From the NCBI GenBank assembly GCA_945827635.1, contig CALZOG010000008.1, forward strand, positions 1 to 42,671: a stretch of DNA of 42,671 nucleotides, in the 5' to 3' direction. This stretch comes from an uncultured Bacteroidales bacterium (GTDB taxonomy: Bacteria; Bacteroidota; Bacteroidia; Bacteroidales; Paludibacteraceae). The position numbers and the translations under genes are program-made. The notes under the pieces were generated by a model that ran no database searches, had not been told where the DNA came from, and saw only the letters and a list, made by a program, of their open reading frames with translations. How positions within the stretch are numbered: position 1 is the first letter of the stretch; every line of letters begins with the position of its first letter. This document shows, one piece after another, positions 20,107 to 27,278 of the stretch.

Positions 20107-20135
20107 AAAAAACGAGTTACCCTTTCGGATAACCC
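20107..20135 (-). terminator. Intrinsic terminator of HU gene
   Basis: Minus strand GGGTTATCC-GAAA-GGGTAACTC followed by G and T6. Confidence 0.75.
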
Positions 20136-20156
20136 ATTTCCCTTGAACCATCAAGA

Positions 20157-20420
20157 TTAGAACGCAAGTTTAGCGCCAGCTTTGAACTTAACCACCTTCT
20201 TAGCAGGAATAGTGATAGCCTGCTTTGTAGCGGGGTTGATACCCTGGCGAGCAGCCTTCTCAGCTACCTTCAGAGTTGCAAAACCAACGAGTTGTACAGC
20301 CTCGCCCTTCTTCAGAGCCTCAGCGATTGCGTCAATAGCAGCGTCCAATCCTTTGGCAGCAGCTGCCTTCGAGATCTCAGCCTTTGCTGCGATGGCAGCA
20401 ACGAGTTCACCTTTGTTCAT
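20157..20420 (-). CDS. hup: HU-family DNA-binding protein
   Basis: 87 aa; MNKGELVAAIAAKAEISKAAAAKGLDAAIDAIAEALKKGEAVQLVGFATL. Confidence 0.95.
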   Translation of the reverse strand: MNKGELVAAIAAKAEISKAAAAKGLDAAIDAIAEALKKGEAVQLVGFATLKVAEKAARQGINPATKQAITIPAKKVVKFKAGAKLAF

Positions 20421-20486
20421 AATTGTAGTTAGATAAATTAAACGTTTAATTTCTCACGGAGTGCCTCACACCCCGAATTCACAATG

Positions 20487-20517
20487 CAAAGGTATAAAAA
20501 AAAATTGAATAATGCAA
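20487..20517 (-). promoter_or_regulatory. Promoter of HU gene
   Basis: Complement: TTG(CAT), 20-bp spacer, TACCTTTG. Confidence 0.65.
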
Positions 20518-20617
20518 GTATTTTCGAGAAAAAAAGCACTAAAACAGTATATTTTTGCATTTTTTTGCGTTTTAGCACGATAATTGTAGTATTTTTAGTG
20601 TATTTTAGTACGTATTT

Positions 20618-21343
20618 ATGAGAAATTTACCCAATGTAACGAAGAATATCTTGCTTGCCAACGTGATTGTTTGGCTGCTGGATACGCTGCTAAAGCGTTA
20701 CGGTGTGCATCTGGTTGAGTGGTTCGGGTTGATGAGTTGGTCGTTTTCGGCATTTGGTTCCCCCAGCGGATCGTTTCACCTGTGGCAACCGTTCACGTAT
20801 ATGTTCATGCACGCCAACTTCAGTCACCTGTTCTGTAACATGTTCGCCGTGCTGATGTTCGGTCCGCTATTGGAGCGCGAATGGGGCGAGCGCAAGTTCC
20901 TGCTCTACTATCTGGTGTGCGGAATAGGTGCAGCCCTTATTCAGGAACTTGTATGGATGTCGTTTATGCCCGGCATGCCGGGCGTGACGATTGGCGCGAG
21001 CGGTGCCGTGTTCGGCATATTGTTTGCGTTCGGATGGTTGTTTCCCGACACGCCGCTATTCCTATTATTCATACCCGTGCCCATACGTGCGCGTGTGTTT
21101 GTGATCGGATATGCAGTAATCGAGTTGTTTGCCGGTCTGGCAAACTTCACCGGTGACAATGTGGCGCACTTCGCCCATCTGGGCGGAATGTTGTTCGGCT
21201 GGCTGCTCATATTAGCATGGCAGAAAGGTCTGTTCGATGGTAGGCGCAAGAGCCGTATACACATTGCGTCCGATGAGCGCGAGAAAGGTGAGCGCGACTT
21301 CTCGGGCTATCACTACCACTCGTCAATCGATGAAGACAAATAG
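20618..21343 (+). CDS. Rhomboid-family intramembrane serine protease
   Basis: 241 aa; FMHANFSHLFCNM, TIGASGAVFGIL, HFAHLGGMLFGWLL. Confidence 0.93.
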   Translation: MRNLPNVTKNILLANVIVWLLDTLLKRYGVHLVEWFGLMSWSFSAFGSPSGSFHLWQPFTYMFMHANFSHLFCNMFAVLMFGPLLEREWGERKFLLYYLVCGIGAALIQELVWMSFMPGMPGVTIGASGAVFGILFAFGWLFPDTPLFLLFIPVPIRARVFVIGYAVIELFAGLANFTGDNVAHFAHLGGMLFGWLLILAWQKGLFDGRRKSRIHIASDEREKGERDFSGYHYHSSIDEDK

Positions 21344-21352
21344 CAGAACAAA

Positions 21353-22258
21353 ATGATATATCACTTTCATCCAATCGACAGGCCAATGATCTGGGGCGCA
21401 GAACAATGGATACTGTCAGCCTATCCGGGCCGCGACAGCATCTGCGTGGAAACAGGTCAAAACATCTGGAAGATGCTTTGCGAACAGAAAGATCGTCTGG
21501 TAGGCAAGCATGTCTGGCAACGATACGGCGACACATTCCCGCTGCTGATCAAGTTCATCGATGCGCACGACGATCTGAGCGTGCAGGTTCACCCATCGGA
21601 TGCGTTGGCACACAAGTACGGCGAGCCTTTCGGTAAGACTGAAATGTGGTACGCCACAGAGTCCGAACCGCAGGCGCGTTTGTACTGCGGGTTAAGGCAG
21701 CAACTGACACCCGAGAGTTACAAACAGATGGTAGCCGACAAAACGATCCTGAACGCCCTTGCCGAATATCCGGTGAAGGATGGCGACAGTTTCTTCATAC
21801 CCGCCGGACGCATCCACGCCATAGGCTCGGGTTGCCGGCTATGCGAGATACAACAGAGCTCCGACACGACTTACCGCATCTATGATTATGACCGTGTGGA
21901 CAAGGACGGTCACCCGCGCGAACTGCACACCGAGCGTGCCGCAGAGAGTATTGATTATACGGTACAGGACGATTATCGTGTGCACTATGAGCGCAAGTCA
22001 AACGAACCAGTAAAGCTGGTTAGTTGCCCGTACTTCACGACCAACTTGCTGCAGATCAATCAGTCTGTCGCGCGCGACTATAGCCGGCTGGATAGTTTTG
22101 TATGCTTGATATGCCTGAATGGCGAAGGCACAATAACCGGACACGGGCAGACCGCGGCACTCACTCCGGGGATGCTGATTCTTCTGCCGGCAGAAGATAA
22201 CGGCGAAGTAGAAATCAACGGCAATTTGCGAGCTCTGGAGGTGTATATTGACCAATAA
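21353..22258 (+). CDS. manA: Class I mannose-6-phosphate isomerase
   Basis: 301 aa; LLIKFIDAHDDLSVQVHPSD, GKTEMWY, FFIPAGRIHAIGSGCRLCEIQQSSDTTYRIYDYDR. Confidence 0.93.
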   Translation: MIYHFHPIDRPMIWGAEQWILSAYPGRDSICVETGQNIWKMLCEQKDRLVGKHVWQRYGDTFPLLIKFIDAHDDLSVQVHPSDALAHKYGEPFGKTEMWYATESEPQARLYCGLRQQLTPESYKQMVADKTILNALAEYPVKDGDSFFIPAGRIHAIGSGCRLCEIQQSSDTTYRIYDYDRVDKDGHPRELHTERAAESIDYTVQDDYRVHYERKSNEPVKLVSCPYFTTNLLQINQSVARDYSRLDSFVCLICLNGEGTITGHGQTAALTPGMLILLPAEDNGEVEINGNLRALEVYIDQ

Positions 22259-22331
22259 GGCGGATTTTGGTATGTATAATTGATATAAAAATAGCAAAAT
22301 TAGGTACAAAGAGATAAAAAAGGCAACAAAA

Positions 22332-22363
22332 TTTGCATAATTCAAAATAGTGTTGTACCTTTG
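22332..22363 (+). promoter_or_regulatory. Promoter TTTG - 20 bp - TACCTTTG
   Basis: TTTG 22332-22335, TACCTTTG 22356-22363, before small lipoprotein gene. Confidence 0.75.
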
Positions 22364-22395
22364 CACGTTAATTAATTAATTTATTTTTCATAATT

Positions 22396-22776
22396 ATGAA
22401 GAAATTCCTTTATTTGGCCATTATGGCCCTAACAGTAGGTTTCTTTGCAAGCTGCTCAGCAGGTGGCAATAGTAGTGACTACTACAAGAACGGAAAGAAG
22501 CCTCAGATTGATGTCAAAAAAGCAACCGTAAACGGTAAGAAGTACGACAACAAGACCGAGAAGTGCTGGTATTGGACTAAGGAAGGCACTGCTTGGGAAA
22601 TTACAAGTTCTTCTAAGACATATGTCTATTTAACCGAGTTCGATTTAGTTGTTGGTTGCGAAGAGGCGTTGTATTTAGTTGCTAACCGTGGAGGTAAAGC
22701 TTCGTACTCCTATTTTGAAGTTAAAGGTTACGAGAAAGATCCAGGAGGTTGTCTTGAGAACAACGACAAAAACTGA
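22396..22776 (+). CDS. Small putative lipoprotein of unknown function
   Basis: 126 aa; MKKFLYLAIMALTVGFFASCSAGG lipobox; own promoter and terminator. Confidence 0.75.
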   Translation: MKKFLYLAIMALTVGFFASCSAGGNSSDYYKNGKKPQIDVKKATVNGKKYDNKTEKCWYWTKEGTAWEITSSSKTYVYLTEFDLVVGCEEALYLVANRGGKASYSYFEVKGYEKDPGGCLENNDKN

Positions 22777-22809
22777 TCTACTGCAGTGAAACATTCGTTT
22801 CGAAGCACT

Positions 22810-22840
22810 CAGGCGTGGAGCAATCCACGCCTGTTTTTTT
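22810..22840 (+). terminator. Intrinsic terminator
   Basis: CAGGCGTGG-AGCAAT-CCACGCCTG then T7. Confidence 0.92.
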
Positions 22841-22872
22841 GTTGGTGAACATTAGGCAAAAAGAGGCATATA

Positions 22873-22916
22873 AACTAAAGAAGAACTAAAGAAGAACTAA
22901 AGAAGAACTAAAGATT
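22873..22916. repeat. 11-bp tandem repeat AACTAAAGAAG x4
   Basis: Three identical 11-mers plus aactaaagatt. Confidence 0.95.
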
Positions 22917-23091
22917 ATCTAAAAAGAATTGCGAAACGATGCAGGGTAGAATACGGGTTGGGAGAGAGAAACAGGGGGGAAAATGCGACCAATAGTGAGT
23001 AGTACATGCAACATAGAAAGGGAAGAAATGCAACCAACAATGCACAAATACGCATAAATTGCAAGAATTTCGATATTTTTTATCGGAATAA

Positions 23092-23123
23092 TTTGCATAA
23101 ATGCGAAAAAAGTAGTATCTTTG
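23092..23123 (+). promoter_or_regulatory. Promoter of tRNA gene
   Basis: TTTG 23092-23095, TATCTTTG 23116-23123, 20-bp spacer. Confidence 0.75.
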
Positions 23124-23168
23124 CAGCCGCTTTCGGGATTTCGATGTTTTTTCGGAGTTCGGAAGATT

Positions 23169-23241
23169 CGAGAAGTAGCGCAGTTGGTAGCGCACCACGT
23201 TCGGGACGTGGGGGTCGGGCGTTCGAGTCGCCTCTTCTCGA
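23169..23241 (+). tRNA. tRNA-Pro (anticodon CGG)
   Basis: Acceptor CGAGAAG/CTTCTCG; anticodon stem CCACG-TTCGGGA-CGTGG; T arm GGGCG-TTCGAGT-CGCCT; CCA not encoded. Confidence 0.93.
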
Positions 23242-23243
23242 CG

Positions 23244-23274
23244 AAAAAGGATGGTCAGAATGGCCATCCTTTTT
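23244..23274 (+). terminator. Terminator after tRNA-Pro
   Basis: AAAAAGGATGGTCA-GAA-TGGCCATCCTTTTT. Confidence 0.85.
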
Positions 23275-23436
23275 GAGTAGAGGGACTCCAACGCCCGCGT
23301 TCTTATCTCGCTGCGCTCGAACGATTATTGCTGCGCAATTCACGAGTCGCCTCTTCTTAGCCCAAGGGCACTTCGCTCATGGAAATCGCGAACACAGGAC
23401 ACCAGACAAAACATCGGATAAAGTACGACAAAACCT

Positions 23437-23467
23437 CGATAAAGGTCCGATGGAACGGAACGTTTTT
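23437..23467 (-). repeat. Dispersed 31-bp element, copy 1
   Basis: Complement aaaaacgttccgttccatcggacctttatcg; 28/31 match to 28860-28890. Confidence 0.8.
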
Positions 23468-25153
23468 TTACATAGAGACAGTATTAGGGTCGGCTGTGAC
23501 TGCCGGGGCAGCAGTGGGATTCTGATCAGGAGTGACTGCCGGGTCGGCAGTGGGATCCTGATCAGGAGTGGCGGCCGGGGCGGCAGGGAGGTTTGGATCA
23601 GGGGTGAGACCTTTGTCGGCGGCGAGGCGGAGGAGGAACGCGACAGCGGCATCGTGGTCGTTGGGGATAATGCCGTCGAGGATAGCATCCTTGATAGCCG
23701 ACTTGAGTTCTCCCACGAGCGAGCACGGCTCGAGATGGAACATCTGCATGATCTCGTCACCCATCACAGGCGGCTGGAAGTTACGAATGCGGTCGCGCTC
23801 CTCGAGTTCGACCATCTTACGCATGACGAGTTCGTAATTGTCGTGGTAGCGCTTGACTTTGTTCTGGTCGCGCGAGGTGATATCCGCGTTGCAGAGGAGC
23901 ATAAGGTCGCCGATGTCATCGCCCGCCTCGAACAGCAGGCGGCGTACGGCACTATCAGTGACCGTCTCCTCAATCAGGTTGATAGGCCGCATGTGCAGAT
24001 CGACCATCTTGACAACATAATCCATCTTCTCGTTCTGCGGGAGCTTGAGTGCCTTGAAGATGCGCGGGACCATCTTTGCGCCTATATAGTTGTGGTTATA
24101 GAATGTCCAGCCGACCTTGGGTTCGAACTTCTTCGATTTGGGTTTGCCTATATCGTGAAGGAGAGCAGCCCAGCGGAGGAATAATAGACTATCCTTCGGA
24201 CTGTTAGACCGCTGACGCGGAGAGACCGTTTCACTGCCAGACCGCTGACGCTCAAAGTCAAAAGACTGCTGTTGGTGTTGCAGTTCGGCAACGTTATCGA
24301 GGACCTTGAGGGTATGGTAGAAGACATCTTTGTGTGCACGGCCGTTGACTGTTTCCACGCCTTTGAGTGCAGCCAGTTCGGGGAAGATGATCGGCAGCAA
24401 GCCTGTCTTGTCGAGCAGCAACCAACCCTCGGACGGTCGGCGCGAGAGCATGATCTTGTTCAGTTCGTCGGCTATACGCTCGCGCGAGATGATACGTATA
24501 CGCTCGCGGTTGCGCGCGATAGCATCGAAGCACTCGCCTGTGAGATTGAAGCCGAGTTGGGTGGCAAAACGTATGGCGCGCATCATACGCAGGGGATCGT
24601 CGCTGAAAGTGATATCGGGGTCGAGCGGTGTTTGAATGATACAGTCCTCCAGGTCGTACCATCCGTCAAAGGGGTCGAGCAGTTCGCCGTATCGGTCGTG
24701 GTTGAGGCAGATAGCCATGGCGTTGATGGTGAAGTCGCGGCGGTTCTGATCCTCCTCGAGCGTTCCGTCCTCCACGATAGGATTACGCGAGTCGTGGCGG
24801 TAGCTCTCCTTGCGTGCGCCTACGAACTCGAGTTCGGTATCCCCCTTCTTCACCTGGGCAGTGCCGTAGGTCTTGAAGATAGAGAGGTGTGCACCTTTGC
24901 CCAGACGCTTGGCAACAGCCTCGGCGAGGAGGATCCCCCAGCGCGGAGCCTCGGAGTCACTACGATCAGCCATGCATGGCTGATGGGTGGAGACCGGTTG
25001 GACAACAACAATATCGATATCCTTGCTTTCGCGGTGGAGGAGGAGGTCGCGCACCCAGCCGCCGACTACGTAGCAGTCGATACCGAGCTTGTCGGCTTCT
25101 TCGCCCACGAGCTTGAGAATGGGATTCTGTATTTTAGGGTCTGTGATTATCAT
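23468..25153 (-). CDS. CCA tRNA nucleotidyltransferase / poly(A) polymerase family with HD domain and insertions
   Basis: 561 aa; CYVVGGWVRDLLLHRESKDIDIVVV; RRDFTINAMA; HDIGKP; C-terminal 12-aa repeats. Confidence 0.88.
   Translation of the reverse strand: MIITDPKIQNPILKLVGEEADKLGIDCYVVGGWVRDLLLHRESKDIDIVVVQPVSTHQPCMADRSDSEAPRWGILLAEAVAKRLGKGAHLSIFKTYGTAQVKKGDTELEFVGARKESYRHDSRNPIVEDGTLEEDQNRRDFTINAMAICLNHDRYGELLDPFDGWYDLEDCIIQTPLDPDITFSDDPLRMMRAIRFATQLGFNLTGECFDAIARNRERIRIISRERIADELNKIMLSRRPSEGWLLLDKTGLLPIIFPELAALKGVETVNGRAHKDVFYHTLKVLDNVAELQHQQQSFDFERQRSGSETVSPRQRSNSPKDSLLFLRWAALLHDIGKPKSKKFEPKVGWTFYNHNYIGAKMVPRIFKALKLPQNEKMDYVVKMVDLHMRPINLIEETVTDSAVRRLLFEAGDDIGDLMLLCNADITSRDQNKVKRYHDNYELVMRKMVELEERDRIRNFQPPVMGDEIMQMFHLEPCSLVGELKSAIKDAILDGIIPNDHDAAVAFLLRLAADKGLTPDPNLPAAPAATPDQDPTADPAVTPDQNPTAAPAVTADPNTVSM
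23496..23603. repeat. 36-bp tandem repeat x3 encoding 12-aa TPDQxPTAxPAV repeats
   Basis: Units 23496-23531, 23532-23567, 23568-23603 (third diverged). Confidence 0.9.
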
Positions 25154-25160
25154 GAGGGGT

Positions 25161-25240
25161 CAACAATTACCAACAATTATCAACAATTTGCGAATGAGGG
25201 TGTTTGAGGGCAACCATTATCAACCATTACCAGCAATGCG
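25161..25240. repeat. 10-bp near-repeats CAACAATTAY and CAACCATTAY
   Basis: Three CAACAATTWN decamers at 25161-25190 and CAACCATTAY units at 25211-25230. Confidence 0.85.
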
Positions 25241-25256
25241 ATGATCATGAGGGGTG

Positions 25257-26387
25257 TCAGCGATTGTTGTACATCTCGGCGTAGTATTTCTCGTACTCGC
25301 CGGAGGTTATATTGTCCACCCAGGCTTCGTTATCGAGGTACCAGCGGACGGTTTTCTCTATACCTTCCTCAAACTGCAAGGTAGGCTCCCAACCAAGTTC
25401 GCGTTGGAGTTTGCGCGAGTCGATAGCATAACGCATATCATGTCCGGCACGATCGGTAACGAAGGTGATAAGGTCCATATCCTCCCCCTCCTTGCGTCCG
25501 AGCAGACGGTCAACGGTTCGGATAACAACTTTGATGATATCGATATTCTTCCACTCGTTGAATCCGCCGATGTTATACGTCTCGGCAATCGTACCTTTGT
25601 GGAAGATCAGGTCGATAGCTCGGGCGTGATCCTCTACATAGAGCCAGTCGCGTACGTTTTCGCCCTTGCCATATACGGGCAGCGGTTTGCGGTGACGGAT
25701 ATTGTTGATGAACAGCGGGATCAGTTTCTCGGGGAACTGGTAGGGACCATAGTTGTTCGAGCAGTTAGTAACGATAGTAGGCATGCCGTATGTGTCGTGG
25801 AACGCGCGCACAAAGTGGTCGCTGCTTGCCTTGGAAGCACTGTAGGGCGAGTGCGGGTTGTATTTGGTGGTCTCTACGAAGAAGTTTTCTCCGTAGGTCT
25901 CATGACCGTCAGCGGAAGCTTTGGTGGTGAACGGCGACGGCAGCCCCTCGGGGTGCGTGAGTTCGAGTGCGCCATAGACCTCGTCGGTAGAGATATGGTA
26001 GAAGCGTTTGCCTTCGTACTTCTCCGGCAGGCTCTCCCAGTAGAGTTTGGCAGCCTGCAGCATACTGAGCGTACCCATGACGTTCGTGCGTGCGAAGGTG
26101 AACGGGTCTTTGATCGAGCGATCGACATGGCTCTCGGCAGCCAGATGAATAACGCCTGTGACATGTTCTTCCTGCATCAGGGCATAGATGGTATCGAAGT
26201 CGCAGATATCCGCGCGCACAAAGCGGTAGTTGGGTTTCTGCTCAATATCCTTGAGGTTAGCCAGATTACCGGCATACGTGAGCTTATCAACATTGATAAT
26301 GCGGTAGTCGGGGTACTTGTTTACAAACAGACGTACAACGTGACTTCCGATGAATCCGGCTCCGCCGGTGATGATGATGGAGTTCAT
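25257..26387 (-). CDS. rfbB: dTDP-glucose 4,6-dehydratase
   Basis: 376 aa; ITGGAGFIGSHVVRLFVNKYPDYRIINVDKLTYAGNLANL; HLAAESHVDRSI; YSASKASSDHFVRA. Confidence 0.97.
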   Translation of the reverse strand: MNSIIITGGAGFIGSHVVRLFVNKYPDYRIINVDKLTYAGNLANLKDIEQKPNYRFVRADICDFDTIYALMQEEHVTGVIHLAAESHVDRSIKDPFTFARTNVMGTLSMLQAAKLYWESLPEKYEGKRFYHISTDEVYGALELTHPEGLPSPFTTKASADGHETYGENFFVETTKYNPHSPYSASKASSDHFVRAFHDTYGMPTIVTNCSNNYGPYQFPEKLIPLFINNIRHRKPLPVYGKGENVRDWLYVEDHARAIDLIFHKGTIAETYNIGGFNEWKNIDIIKVVIRTVDRLLGRKEGEDMDLITFVTDRAGHDMRYAIDSRKLQRELGWEPTLQFEEGIEKTVRWYLDNEAWVDNITSGEYEKYYAEMYNNR

Positions 26388-26390
26388 ATT

Positions 26391-26420
26391 ATTTACGATT
26401 TGACGATTTACGATTGGGTC
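26391..26420. repeat. AATCGTAAAT leader repeats upstream of rfbB
   Basis: Complement atgacccaatcgtaaatcgtcaaatcgtaaat ending 3 nt before the ATG. Confidence 0.8.
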
Positions 26421-26450
26421 ATATATTTTGTGATTGGGCTATTTAGCCAT

Positions 26451-27236
26451 TCATACCACGAAGCGTATCTGCTTGAAGTGGTAGGTGCGGTGGTTGCCTT
26501 GCGTGTCGCATAGTACGATCTCGCCGGTGGGCAGTATATCCTCGATGCGCGCCATGAACTGCCCTGTATCCGCCTCTGTAGCAATCATTGTGGGTGCGGT
26601 GCTGACCTCGCGTTCGACGAACGGATGGTAGCCCTCGCGACGATACAGGTGTTGTATATAATAATCCTTGCAGTCGTCAGCATTCCACTTTAGGGTGAAG
26701 TGCAACATTTGCATGAATGTTTGTCTCACCTGATGAATATCCGTCTCTGCACCTGTTATCTGCTTCAGGCTGACCGGGTTGGGCGCGTTGCCTACCCAAT
26801 GCTCCTGATTCAGATTGATACCTACGCCTGCTATGCTGTGTTGCACACAGTTGCCGCTCAGGCTGTTCTCCACCAGTATGCCGGCTATCTTCCTGTCGTC
26901 GAAGTAGATATCGTTCGGCCATTTGATGGTCAGTCGTTCGCGCTGCTGCTTAGGCAGGTAGGTCGCCAGCGTGCGGTGGGTGACTATAGATGCGAGCATG
27001 TTCAGCATGAACTGTCCTGCGAGTGTCACCTTGGGCAGCCGCAGCAGGTAGGTGAGCAGCAGGTTCTTGTCGCGCTCTGACTCCCAACCATTGCCTGTCT
27101 GTCCGCGTCCAGAGGTTTGATAGCCCGTGTACACCAGAGGTATATCCTCCTCAAGACAGGCTGCATACTGCGGTTCTTCGCCGCGCAGCAGGCGAGCCAT
27201 CAGGTTGTTGGTGCTATCGGTTTGCGGTAGGTACAT
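26451..27236 (-). CDS. birA: Biotin--[acetyl-CoA-carboxylase] ligase
   Basis: 261 aa; TDSTNNLMARL, TSGRGQTGNGWESE, IKWPNDIYFDDRKIAGILVEN, GVGINLNQ. Confidence 0.93.
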   Translation of the reverse strand: MYLPQTDSTNNLMARLLRGEEPQYAACLEEDIPLVYTGYQTSGRGQTGNGWESERDKNLLLTYLLRLPKVTLAGQFMLNMLASIVTHRTLATYLPKQQRERLTIKWPNDIYFDDRKIAGILVENSLSGNCVQHSIAGVGINLNQEHWVGNAPNPVSLKQITGAETDIHQVRQTFMQMLHFTLKWNADDCKDYYIQHLYRREGYHPFVEREVSTAPTMIATEADTGQFMARIEDILPTGEIVLCDTQGNHRTYHFKQIRFVV

Positions 27237-27241
27237 TATTA

Positions 27242-27276
27242 GTTGAGTGTTGAGTGTTGAGCGTTGAGCGTTGAGT
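27242..27276. repeat. Heptamer array GTTGAGY x5 filling the birA-dacB gap
   Basis: gttgagt gttgagt gttgagc gttgagc gttgagt. Confidence 0.95.
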
Positions 27277-27278
27277 GT

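Noticed and set aside
23006-24184. 392-aa plus-strand ORF
   Set aside because: Runs through a promoter, tRNA-Pro, its terminator and antisense to the polymerase gene.
24272-25207. 311-aa plus-strand ORF
   Set aside because: Antisense to the CCA/poly(A) polymerase gene; no motif support.
25254-26513. 419-aa plus-strand ORF
   Set aside because: Antisense to rfbB, whose motifs are unambiguous.
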